Source: an uncultured Oscillospiraceae bacterium
GTDB taxonomy: Bacteria > Bacillota > Clostridia > Oscillospirales > Oscillospiraceae
DNA length: 10,907 bases
Reading direction: 5' to 3'
NCBI GenBank assembly: GCA_934636305.1
Contig: CAKUAM010000068.1
Span: 1-10,907 of the forward strand
Below the pieces are notes generated by a model that ran no database searches, was not told the origin of the DNA, and saw nothing but the letters and a program-made list of their open reading frames with translations. Made by a program: the position numbers and the translations under genes. This document shows, piece after piece, positions 1 through 6,750 of the stretch (positions are counted from its first letter, which is position 1; every line of letters starts with the position of its first letter).

Positions 1-139
1 CTTTGCTGCTTCTCTGCTTCCAACGTCCACCACCGGTCAAAGCCGTGGGCGGGAGGCCTGCAATCGACAGCAAAAGTTTCCGGCATCCCGTAATTAAAAT
101 GTGGGTTTAAGTGGATCCGTCACGCACCCCGCAGGGACT
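1..139 (-). ncRNA. ssrS: Probable 6S RNA (SsrS), 3' end cut by the window edge
   Basis: This non-coding stretch begins 27 bp after the DUF1292 stop codon on the minus strand. Read on that strand from about position 139 it starts AGTCCCTGCGGGGTGCGTG, continues with an ACCCACATTTTAATTACGGG segment, and later contains GCAGGCCTCCCGC. The early CCTGC (135-131) can pair with GCAGG (61-57), and ACCC with the following GGG closes an AU-rich internal loop, giving the long interrupted hairpin expected of 6S RNA, which mimics an open promoter and binds the housekeeping RNA polymerase holoenzyme. A -10-like TATCAT lies at 151-146, six bases before the proposed start, but no good -35 is visible. 6S RNAs are usually 180-200 nt, so about 40-60 nt should lie beyond the window. 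The call rests on remembered family resemblance and hand folding; another structured RNA, or a structured 3' UTR of the DUF1292 gene, is possible. Confidence 0.55.
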
Positions 140-166
140 GATGCTATGATATAGTATATGCAGAAC

Positions 167-457
167 TCAGGACTCGGATTCATCCTCCTCGTAAATAAGA
201 TCCATCAGCGCCTGATAGACCTCCTCGAGCTCTGCGTCATCCTCGATGGCTTCCAGAAATTCTTCGCCGTTCTCGCTGACGGATTTGAGAATGCTGACCT
301 CCAGATCCTCCTGCTCGTCGTTCTCACCGCTGCCGGCAGGAACAAGCGCGAGATAGCGGCTGCCGTTATGCTCCAGCTCGGCGAGCACTTCCAGTTCGTA
401 TTCGTTGCCGTCCTCGTCGGTGATGCTGATGAAATCGTCGCCGTATTGCTGCTCCAT
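167..457 (-). CDS. DUF1292 family protein (YrzB-like), small acidic
   Basis: A 96-residue, strongly acidic protein resembling the DUF1292 (YrzB) family common in Firmicutes; its biochemical function is unknown. The N-terminal half has the family pattern of a short beta-rich segment, ITDEDGNEYELEVLAELEHN at residues 12-31, followed by a hydrophobic strand (YLALVPA, 35-41). The C-terminal half is an acidic helix-forming region rich in Glu and Asp, ending EEDESES. No signal peptide, membrane segment or cysteine is visible, so it is presumably cytosolic. The start is fixed by GGAGG on the minus strand six bases before the ATG and by a promoter at 491-519. In Bacillus the family member sits by the ruvX homologue; here it stands alone, divergent from the PBP operon and upstream of the putative 6S RNA. 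Coding status is confident; no function is claimed. Confidence 0.9.
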   Translation of the reverse strand: MEQQYGDDFISITDEDGNEYELEVLAELEHNGSRYLALVPAGSGENDEQEDLEVSILKSVSENGEEFLEAIEDDAELEEVYQALMDLIYEEDESES

Positions 458-490
458 GGTTGTCCTCCAATGTGTGTTTTCTTGTCTTGT

Positions 491-519
491 ATTTTACCGT
501 GCTGCACGCGGAAAATCAA
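491..519 (-). promoter_or_regulatory. Sigma-A-type promoter of the DUF1292 gene
   Basis: On the minus strand a -35 TTGATT (519-514) and a -10 TAAAAT (496-491) are separated by exactly 17 bases. This places transcription start near 484, giving a leader of about 27 nt that contains the GGAGG ribosome-binding site. Spacing and match (4 of 6 and 5 of 6) are good for a housekeeping promoter. The call is by pattern only. Confidence 0.6.
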
Positions 520-658
520 GAGAAATTTATGGACGGCTTCCGCCAGCACAGGCGTCCTTGCGCGCCTGCGGAGCACGAACCGGCCCAAAGCGTCTGCATG
601 CGTGCGTTTGCTGCACAGATTCGTAAAAAATGCAGGCTGTATGAATTTAAAATTTGTT

Positions 659-687
659 TTCAAAATAATTGACAGATGTGTTATAAT
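659..687 (+). promoter_or_regulatory. Extended -10 promoter of the PBP-ecf-truA operon
   Basis: A perfect TATAAT (682-687) is preceded by the extended -10 element TGT (679-681) and, 17 bases further upstream, by TTCAAA (659-664, 4 of 6 to TTGACA). A perfect TTGACA also occurs at 669-674 but lies only 7 bases from the -10 and cannot serve as its -35. Transcription would start near 694, leaving a leader of about 60 nt before the PBP ATG. The -10 is flanked by a 5-bp inverted repeat, ATGTG/CACAT. Confidence 0.7.
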
Positions 688-753
688 CACATGGATGATT
701 ATATTGGCTGATTGTGCCATCATGGCTCGGTAATGACTCTATGGAGGATCCAT

Positions 754-3285
754 ATGTCTAAAAAGGAAAAAAACAACCCCAAACAGGCCCGGAGCGGCGC
801 CCGGCGTGTGCTTGCAAAGGTGGGAAAGGTCGTCGGCACCATTTTCCTGACGGCATTTTTGGCGTTTTTGGTGTTTGCATGCCTGTTCGCGGTCTATGTA
901 AAAAATGATCTGTCCCAGCAGGCAGAATGGGCGGCAGACAGCTTCTCGCTTGACCAGACGTCGGTTATTTACTGCGAAAATCCGGAGACCGGGAAATATG
1001 AGGTGCTGCAGACGCTCTACGGCGGCTCCAACAGCACCTGGGTGCAGTATGATGATATTCCCAAAAATCTCATTCATGCGTGCATTGCCATCGAGGATAA
1101 GCGCTTCATGGATCATCAGGGCGTGGACTGGGTGACGACCATGCGGGCATGCTTCAAAATGTTCCTCGGCAAGAGTGAGGCCGGCGGCTCGACCATCACG
1201 CAGCAGCTCATCAAGAACCTCACTGGCGAAAAGGAGGTTACGGTGCGTCGGAAGCTGGTGGAAATTTACCGCGCGCTCGAGTTTGAAAAGACGCACACGA
1301 AGGAAGAAATTCTGGAGTGGTACCTCAATATTATTGCGCTCGGAGAAAACTGCTCCGGCGTACAGTCCGCCTCCCGTGTGTATTTCGGCAAGGACGTCAA
1401 GGATCTTGACCTGGCGGAGTGCGCCTCGCTCATCGGGATCACGAACAACCCCTCGCTCTACGACCCGTATATCAATGCGGAAAATAATAAAGAGCGGCAG
1501 GAGATTATCCTCAGCCAGATGCTCAAGCAGGGCTATATCAATCAGGAGCAGCATGACGAGGCGGTGAACGAGCAGCTGGTGTTCTACAATGCCAGCCGCG
1601 AGAATACCGCGACACAGGACGATTATTATACCTATTTTGAAGATCAGGTTATCCGCGACGTGGTCAGCGATCTGTGCGACAAGACGGGCTATGACTATGA
1701 CATTGTCTATAAGATGGTCATGACCGGCGGCTATCAGATTTATTCCACGCTCAATCCGGATGTGCAGGCGGCAGTTGACGAGGTCTATGAGAATCTCAGC
1801 AACGTCCCTGCCACAGCAAGCTCCCAGCAGCTGCAGTCCGGCATTGTGATCGTCGATAATAATACGGGCGATATCGTTGCGCTGGCCGGCGGCGTCGGCA
1901 AGAAGCAGGGAAGCCTGGTCTGGAACTGTGCGACGCAGAGCCTTCTGTCTCCGGGCTCGATCATCAAGCCGGTCGCCGTCTATGCGCCGGCAATGGAGCT
2001 TGGCCTTGTGACGCCGGCGACGGTTATGGATGATACGCCGTATTCCTTTACAGACTCTGCCACGTGGCCCAAAAATCTCGATTCAACCTATCGCGGCCTT
2101 GTTTCTGTGGAGGAGGCTGTGGCGGAATCGCTCAACACCATTCCGGTCAAGCTCGTCGCGCAGATGACGCCGGAATACAGCTATTCCTTTGCCAAGGAAA
2201 AAATGGGCCTGTCCACGCTTGTCTCCTCCTACACGTCAAATACCGGCGAGGAGCTTTCCGATGTGACGCTCTGGGCCATGGCGCTCGGCAGCCTGACAAA
2301 GGGCGTCACGGTGCGTTCCATGACGGCGGCGTATGCGGCGTTTGCCAATGAGGGCGTCTGGCGCGAGGCCAGAACATATACCATGGTCAAGGACGCAAAC
2401 GGTCAGGTGATTCTGGACAATACGCAGGATTCGCATGTGGCAATGAAGGACATGACAGCCTGGTACGTCACAGATATGCTGATAAAGACGGTGCAGTCCG
2501 GCACCGGTACAGCCGCGCAGCTGGAGAATATGACCGTCGCCGGCAAGACCGGCACGACCTCACGCGACTTTGACCGCTGGTTCGCGGGCTACACGCCGTA
2601 TTATTCCGGCGTCGTCTGGTGCGGCTACAACGACCCGGAGGAAATTGTGCTGACCGAGTCGGATACGAACCCGTCCATTGTCATGTGGCAGAAGGTCATG
2701 TCCATCGTGCATGAAAATCTCAAGAATAAAGCCTTTAAGCAGCCGTCTAACCTTGTGGAGGTGACGGTCTGCCGTGACAGCGGCCTGCTGCCGTCTGAGG
2801 CCTGCGCGCTTGATCCGCGCGGCTCACGGATGCACAAGGTGACGCTCAGCGCATACGATGTGCCGACGGAAACGTGCAATGTCCACAAGGAGATCGAAAT
2901 CTGCGATGCGTCCGGCCATGTGGCAAATGAATACTGCGCGCAGGTGCCGGGCAACTCGACGCATACCGTTGCGCTGCTGGATGTGGCGCGCGCATTCCCG
3001 AAGAACGGCGTCGTCGTGCTGGATCAGGCGTATGCCATTCTGACCGACAATCTGCCTGCCGGGTATTATGCGGCGGTGTCGCCGGATGTGGATTCCATCA
3101 ATGTGGAGTGCTATGTCCACAGCGAGGATGATATCCCGGAGCCGGAGCCCGAGGAGGATCCGGATGGGGATGACGAGGATCCCGACGGGCTGCCGGACAG
3201 CGGCCTGGAGAATGCAGACGATGTTGTGGACCGGGTGAACAGCACCTGGGGAAACAGAAATAATGACACGACGCACCGGAACTGA
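754..3285 (+). CDS. Bifunctional class A penicillin-binding protein (PBP1A family; glycosyltransferase plus transpeptidase)
   Basis: An 843-residue protein that polymerises lipid II into glycan strands and crosslinks the stem peptides outside the cytoplasmic membrane. A basic cytosolic N-terminus (1-25) precedes one membrane helix (about 27-48). The GT51 domain (about 85-260) shows EDKRF with catalytic Glu114, GGSTITQQLIKN (144-155) and RRKLVEIYRALEFEK (165-179). The transpeptidase domain (about 355-655) carries SIIK with nucleophile Ser402, SLN (459-461) and KTGT (598-601), so both activities look intact. After it comes a cysteine-bearing segment (673-728) with two C-x2-SG-x6-C motifs, then an acidic Asp/Glu/Pro tail (about 790-815). 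The ATG at 754 is chosen over an in-frame ATG at 712 because GGAGG (743-747) lies six bases before it. It is the first gene of the operon. Length and order fit clostridial PBP1A (ponA-like) proteins. Confidence 0.96.
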   Translation: MSKKEKNNPKQARSGARRVLAKVGKVVGTIFLTAFLAFLVFACLFAVYVKNDLSQQAEWAADSFSLDQTSVIYCENPETGKYEVLQTLYGGSNSTWVQYDDIPKNLIHACIAIEDKRFMDHQGVDWVTTMRACFKMFLGKSEAGGSTITQQLIKNLTGEKEVTVRRKLVEIYRALEFEKTHTKEEILEWYLNIIALGENCSGVQSASRVYFGKDVKDLDLAECASLIGITNNPSLYDPYINAENNKERQEIILSQMLKQGYINQEQHDEAVNEQLVFYNASRENTATQDDYYTYFEDQVIRDVVSDLCDKTGYDYDIVYKMVMTGGYQIYSTLNPDVQAAVDEVYENLSNVPATASSQQLQSGIVIVDNNTGDIVALAGGVGKKQGSLVWNCATQSLLSPGSIIKPVAVYAPAMELGLVTPATVMDDTPYSFTDSATWPKNLDSTYRGLVSVEEAVAESLNTIPVKLVAQMTPEYSYSFAKEKMGLSTLVSSYTSNTGEELSDVTLWAMALGSLTKGVTVRSMTAAYAAFANEGVWREARTYTMVKDANGQVILDNTQDSHVAMKDMTAWYVTDMLIKTVQSGTGTAAQLENMTVAGKTGTTSRDFDRWFAGYTPYYSGVVWCGYNDPEEIVLTESDTNPSIVMWQKVMSIVHENLKNKAFKQPSNLVEVTVCRDSGLLPSEACALDPRGSRMHKVTLSAYDVPTETCNVHKEIEICDASGHVANEYCAQVPGNSTHTVALLDVARAFPKNGVVVLDQAYAILTDNLPAGYYAAVSPDVDSINVECYVHSEDDIPEPEPEEDPDGDDEDPDGLPDSGLENADDVVDRVNSTWGNRNNDTTHRN

Positions 3286-3300
3286 CGGTTCCCGGGTGCG
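3272..3300 (+). other. Intercistronic hairpin with the PBP stop codon in its loop
   Basis: CGCACC (3272-3277) pairs with GGTGCG (3295-3300), and GGAAC (3278-3282) pairs with GTTCC (3288-3292), with two bases (3293-3294) bulged. This gives an 11-bp stem and a 5-base loop containing the TGA at 3283-3285. No U-tract follows (CAGATAAAAACAGG), and the next ribosome-binding site starts 12 bases later. It is therefore not a standard intrinsic terminator; it could protect mRNA ends or tune expression between the two genes. Confidence 0.5.
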
Positions 3301-3322
3301 CAGATAAAAACAGGAGAGCAGT

Positions 3323-4192
3323 ATGTGGCTTGCTGACAGCTGGAAGGACTATGAGGTCCTTGATACCTCCGCGGGAGAGAAGCTTGAACGCTGGGGAAAA
3401 TACATCCTTGTCCGCCCGGATCCGCAGGTGATCTGGAACACGCCGAAGGAGGATTCCCTGTGGCGGAAATACGACGCGCGCTATGCGCGCTCGTCCACAG
3501 GCGGCGGAAAATGGCAGAATGTGCGCCTGCCCGCGCAGTGGCAGGTGCGCTATAAGGAGCTGACCTTTCAGGTCAAGCCCATGAACTTTAAGCATACGGG
3601 AATTTTCCCGGAGCAGGCGGCAAACTGGGACTTCATGATGCAGGCCATCCGCGGGGCGGGCAGACCGATCCGCGTGCTCAATCTGTTTGCCTATACCGGC
3701 GGCGCGACGATTGCCTGCGCGGCAGCGGGGGCAAGCGTGTGTCACGTGGACGCGGCCAAGGGCATGGTGCTCTGGGCCAAGGAAAACGCAAAGGCATCCG
3801 GGCTGGAGGATCGGCCGATCCGCTGGATCGTGGACGACTGCGCCAAGTTTGTCGAGCGTGAGATCCGACGCGGCAAGAGCTATGACGCCATCATTATGGA
3901 TCCGCCCAGTTACGGGCGTGGCCCGTCCGGCGAAGTATGGAAGCTGGAGGAAAGCCTGTATCCGTTTGTGGAGCTTGTCAGCCGCGTGCTGTCGGACAAT
4001 CCGCTGTTTTTCATTATCAATTCTTACACGACCGGGCTGGCCCCGTCTGTGATGCGCTATCTGACCGAGATACTGGTGTCTAAAAAGTATGGCGGATATA
4101 CGCAGTCGGACGAGCTGGGGGTGCCGGTGCGTGATACCGGCCTTGCGCTGCCGTGTGGCGCGACCTGCCGGTGGACAAAGGAGAAGCCATGA
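3323..4192 (+). CDS. Class I SAM-dependent methyltransferase, RlmI/RlmK-like, without a PUA domain
   Basis: A 289-residue Rossmann-fold methyltransferase of the type often annotated as 23S rRNA (cytosine-C5) methyltransferase. Visible are motif I, NLFAYTGGATIACAAAGA (120-137), which binds SAM; an acidic motif II, HVDAAKG (141-147); a DD pair at 171-172; and motif IV, MDPPSYGRG (192-200), which contacts the target base. The N-terminal 100 residues include a WGKYILVRPDPQ segment (24-35) but no PUA RNA-binding domain such as RlmI has. Where RlmI-type enzymes have a catalytic cysteine after motif IV, this protein has FIINSYTTGLAPS (230-242) with none. An RNA target is therefore family inference, and cytosine-C5 chemistry is doubtful. 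AGGAG at 3312-3316 supports the start, 37 bases after the PBP gene. The stop overlaps the ecfA1 start as ATGA, implying translational coupling. Confidence 0.88.
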   Translation: MWLADSWKDYEVLDTSAGEKLERWGKYILVRPDPQVIWNTPKEDSLWRKYDARYARSSTGGGKWQNVRLPAQWQVRYKELTFQVKPMNFKHTGIFPEQAANWDFMMQAIRGAGRPIRVLNLFAYTGGATIACAAAGASVCHVDAAKGMVLWAKENAKASGLEDRPIRWIVDDCAKFVEREIRRGKSYDAIIMDPPSYGRGPSGEVWKLEESLYPFVELVSRVLSDNPLFFIINSYTTGLAPSVMRYLTEILVSKKYGGYTQSDELGVPVRDTGLALPCGATCRWTKEKP

Positions 4193-5046
4193 CCACAGCC
4201 ATCGAGGTAAAGGATCTGCGCTATGTCTATGAGGCGCAGGAGGGCAGCGAGCGCCACGTCGTGTTCGACGGACTGCAGCTGTCGATCAAGCAGGGGAGCT
4301 TTGTTGCGATCCTGGGGCATAACGGCTGCGGAAAATCCACGCTGGCCAAGCACTTCAACGCGATTTTGCTGCCGTCTGGCGGCAGCGTGACGGTCTATGG
4401 CATGGATACGGCGGATGAGCAGCTTCTGCTTGCCATCCGGCAGCGTGTGGGGATGGTGTTCCAGAACCCGGACAATCAGATCGTCTCCAATGTTGTGGAG
4501 GAGGACGTTGCCTTTGCGCCGGAAAACCTTGGCGTCGTGTCGGCAGAGATCCGGCAGCGCGTGGACGAGGCGCTCAAAACGGTCGGCATGTATGAATACC
4601 GCAAGCATGCGCCGCAGCTGCTGTCCGGCGGGCAGAAGCAGCGCGTGGCCATTGCGGGCGTGATTGCCATGCAGCCGCAGTGCATCGTGCTCGACGAACC
4701 CACGGCCATGCTCGATCCGCAGGGCCGGCGGGAGGTACTGGAGACGGTGGAGCGGCTCAACCGCGAGCACGGCATTACCGTCATCCTTATCACGCACCAT
4801 ATGGACGAGGCGGTGCGCGCCGGGCGCGTGATTGCCATGTCCGGCGGGAGGATTATCGCCGACGGAACGCCGCATGAGGTGTTTGCGCAGGCGGAGCTTC
4901 TCAGAAGCGTCGGGCTGGATGTCCCGCAGACAGAGCAGCTGCTGCTGGAACTTCGCCGGCGCGGCATTGACATTCCGGCGGATGCGCTGACGCCGGAGAG
5001 CTGCGCGCAGCTGCTGTGCGCCAGACTCACCAAAAAGTCCAGCTGA
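4189..5046 (+). CDS. ecfA1: Energy-coupling factor transporter ATPase EcfA1
   Basis: A 285-residue cytoplasmic ABC ATPase, one of the two non-identical motor subunits that drive ECF (group II) uptake of vitamins or metal ions. In order it has Walker A GHNGCGKST (43-51), Q-loop FQNPDNQIVS (91-100, Gln92), signature LSGGQKQR (145-152), Walker B CIVLDE (165-170, catalytic Glu170), D-loop MLD and switch His203 in ITHH. The FQNPDNQ Q-loop and the C-terminal extension after about residue 235 fit EcfA1. The ATG at 4189 is chosen over one at 4153 because AAAGGAG (4177-4183) sits five bases before it and it overlaps the previous stop by ATGA. Sixteen bases separate it from ecfA2. No substrate can be named without an S component. 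Confidence 0.96.
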   Translation: MTTAIEVKDLRYVYEAQEGSERHVVFDGLQLSIKQGSFVAILGHNGCGKSTLAKHFNAILLPSGGSVTVYGMDTADEQLLLAIRQRVGMVFQNPDNQIVSNVVEEDVAFAPENLGVVSAEIRQRVDEALKTVGMYEYRKHAPQLLSGGQKQRVAIAGVIAMQPQCIVLDEPTAMLDPQGRREVLETVERLNREHGITVILITHHMDEAVRAGRVIAMSGGRIIADGTPHEVFAQAELLRSVGLDVPQTEQLLLELRRRGIDIPADALTPESCAQLLCARLTKKSS

Positions 5047-5049
5047 TCC

Positions 5050-5054
5050 GGAGG
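5050..5054 (+). promoter_or_regulatory. Ribosome-binding site that fixes the TTG start of ecfA2
   Basis: GGAGG lies eight bases before a TTG at 5063, just after the ecfA1 stop. No ATG or GTG with comparable spacing is present, and residues from this TTG onwards (LEIQNLSYVY) match the usual N-terminus of the family. Confidence 0.8.
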
Positions 5055-5062
5055 AAACCGTT

Positions 5063-5932
5063 TTGACGCCAATTTTAGAGATACAGAATTTATCGTACGT
5101 CTATAGCCCCGATACGCCGTTTGAGCATGCGGCGCTGACCGATGTCAGCCTGACGATTGGCCGGGGGGAGTTTGTGGGCCTGATCGGCCACACCGGCTCC
5201 GGGAAATCCACGCTTGCGCAGCATCTGAACGGTCTTCTGAAGCCGACGGGCGGGAAGATTTTATTTGACGGCAAGGACATCTGGCAGGATGCCGCGTTCA
5301 CGCGACAGATCCGGTTCCATGTCGGTCTGGTGTTCCAGTACCCGGAGTATCAGCTGTTTGAGGAAACGGTCTACGCGGATATCGCGTTCGGGCCGAAAAA
5401 CATGGGCCTTTCCAAGCAGGAGATTGATGCGCGCGTGCACCGCGCGGCAGGCTTTGTCGGCATCACCGAGGAGGAGCTGCAGAAATCTCCGTTTGATCTG
5501 TCCGGCGGGCAGAAGCGCCGTGCGGCCATTGCCGGTGTGATTGCCATGGAGCCAGATGTGCTGATCCTCGACGAGCCGACGGCAGGACTGGATCCGGCAG
5601 GCCGGCAGAGTATCCTCGGCAATATCCGCGATTATCAGGCCGCGCAGCATGCGGCAGTTGTCATGGTCAGCCATTCCATGGAGGAGATTGCCTCCAATGT
5701 TGACCGGCTGATTGTCATGGATCATGGCCGGGCTGCCATGAACGGCAGCCCGTCTGAGGTCTTTTCCCACGCGCAGGAGCTGGTGCAGATGGGGCTCAAC
5801 GTGCCGTGCATGACGCAGGTGCTGCTGCGGCTGCAGCAGCTCGGCGTGGCAGTGGATGCCTCGGCTTACACGGTTGAGCAGGCGGCAGATCTGCTGGAGC
5901 CGCTTCTGAGGGGAGGTGTGCTGCCATGCTGA
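5063..5932 (+). CDS. ecfA2: Energy-coupling factor transporter ATPase EcfA2
   Basis: A 289-residue ABC ATPase, the partner of EcfA1 in the heterodimeric motor of the ECF transporter. It shows Walker A GHTGSGKST (42-50), a Q-loop FQYPEYQLFEETVYADIAFG (91-110), signature LSGGQKRR (146-153), Walker B VLILDE (166-171, catalytic Glu171) and switch His204 in VSHS. The FQYPEYQLFEETV stretch is characteristic of EcfA2 as opposed to EcfA1. Translation starts at TTG with a strong GGAGG before it; such a weaker start codon may help balance the subunits. Its last seven bases overlap the ecfT start, so the two are probably translationally coupled. All ATPase motifs are intact. Confidence 0.96.
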   Translation: MTPILEIQNLSYVYSPDTPFEHAALTDVSLTIGRGEFVGLIGHTGSGKSTLAQHLNGLLKPTGGKILFDGKDIWQDAAFTRQIRFHVGLVFQYPEYQLFEETVYADIAFGPKNMGLSKQEIDARVHRAAGFVGITEEELQKSPFDLSGGQKRRAAIAGVIAMEPDVLILDEPTAGLDPAGRQSILGNIRDYQAAQHAAVVMVSHSMEEIASNVDRLIVMDHGRAAMNGSPSEVFSHAQELVQMGLNVPCMTQVLLRLQQLGVAVDASAYTVEQAADLLEPLLRGGVLPC

Positions 5933-6729
5933 AGGATGTGACGCTTGGCCAGTATTTCCCGGGCGATACACCGATTCACCGCCTTGACCCGCGCACGAAG
6001 CTGCTGCTTGTGATTGTCTACATTGTGGCGCTGTTCGTGGCGAAGTGGTTCGTTTCCTATGCGCTGGTTGCAATCTTTCTGGCCGTGGTAATTGCAATTT
6101 CCCGTATCCGGCTGAAGGTTGTGCTCAAGAATCTCAAGCCGCTGCTGTTTATCATTCTGCTGACGGCGGTTCTGAACCTGTTCTACGGGCAAGGAGAGCC
6201 CATCGCCCAGTTCTGGATTTTCAAGATCACGAAAAATGGCCTGGAAAACGCCATTTTCATGGTCCTGCGGATCTCCATGCTGGTAGCAGGGACATTTATG
6301 TTAACCTACACGACGTCGCCGATCGCACTGACGGATGCGCTGGAGAGTCTGCTCTCTCCGCTTAAAAAGCTGCATGCGCCGGTGCACGAGCTGTCCATGA
6401 TGATGTGCATTGCGCTGCGCTTTATCCCGACGCTTATTGAGGAGACGGATAAGATCATGGCCGCGCAGAAGGCGCGCGGTGCGGATTTTGAATCGGGGAA
6501 TCTGCTGCGCCGGGCCAAGGCGCTTGTGCCGATTCTTGTGCCGCTGTTCATCAGCGCCTTCCGCCGGGCCGATGAGCTGGCGACGGCGATGGAATGCCGC
6601 TGCTATCACGGCGGCGAGGGGCGGACAAAGCTCTCAGAGCTGCAGTATCATCGCTGCGATTTTGCTGCGTTTGCGGTTGGCGCGCTGCTGCTGGCTGCGA
6701 TGTTCGTGCTGCGCCATTTTGGACTGTAA
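5926..6729 (+). CDS. ecfT: Energy-coupling factor transporter transmembrane protein EcfT
   Basis: A 267-residue integral membrane scaffold that couples the EcfA1/EcfA2 ATPases to exchangeable S components. Hydrophobic segments are visible at about 26-39, 44-58, 71-87, 109-127 and 244-262. The long cytoplasmic coupling region (about 140-240) carries the family's two Arg-containing coupling-helix motifs: AQKARGADF (180-188), the classical Ala-Arg-Gly form, and AMECRCYHGGEGRT (221-234), where the Ala-Arg-Gly form AMEARGY is replaced by Cys-Arg-Cys with the arginine kept. GGGAGG (5911-5916) precedes the ATG by nine bases. The gene overlaps ecfA2 by seven bases and is followed after 21 bases by truA, the standard Firmicute order. 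Confidence 0.95.
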   Translation: MLKDVTLGQYFPGDTPIHRLDPRTKLLLVIVYIVALFVAKWFVSYALVAIFLAVVIAISRIRLKVVLKNLKPLLFIILLTAVLNLFYGQGEPIAQFWIFKITKNGLENAIFMVLRISMLVAGTFMLTYTTSPIALTDALESLLSPLKKLHAPVHELSMMMCIALRFIPTLIEETDKIMAAQKARGADFESGNLLRRAKALVPILVPLFISAFRRADELATAMECRCYHGGEGRTKLSELQYHRCDFAAFAVGALLLAAMFVLRHFGL

Positions 6730-6750
6730 AACCGGAAAGGGAACCATGCT

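Larger units (their letters stand above)
458..753. other. Divergent intergenic region, otherwise without recognised features
   Basis: This 296-bp spacer separates the minus-strand DUF1292 gene from the plus-strand PBP operon. It holds one promoter for each direction. The middle part (about 530-645) is GC-rich and the part next to the PBP promoter (about 645-710) is AT-rich. Short open frames exist here but none has a convincing ribosome-binding site together with a recognisable product. I see no riboswitch, T-box, tRNA or terminator. Confidence 0.6.

Noticed and set aside
1..46. GAAGCAG...AAGCAGC on the minus strand as an SRP RNA motif
   Set aside because: The conserved SRP helix 8 loop (GGTCAGGTCCGGAAGGAAGCAGC type) is not present; only a short purine-rich resemblance is seen.
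158..733. 191-codon plus-strand open frame across the DUF1292 gene and the intergenic region
   Set aside because: It overlaps the better supported minus-strand DUF1292 gene with its own promoter and GGAGG, and the product has no recognisable family.
712..753. Earlier in-frame ATG for the PBP at 712
   Set aside because: No Shine-Dalgarno precedes it, it sits less than 20 bases after the predicted transcription start, and the added residues do not resemble PBP N-termini; the ATG at 754 has GGAGG at ideal spacing.
4057..6097. Two minus-strand open frames of about 270-280 codons opposite the ecfA genes
   Set aside because: Both are antisense to well-conserved ABC ATPases, share their Arg/His/Leu bias with other shadow frames, and have no support for translation.
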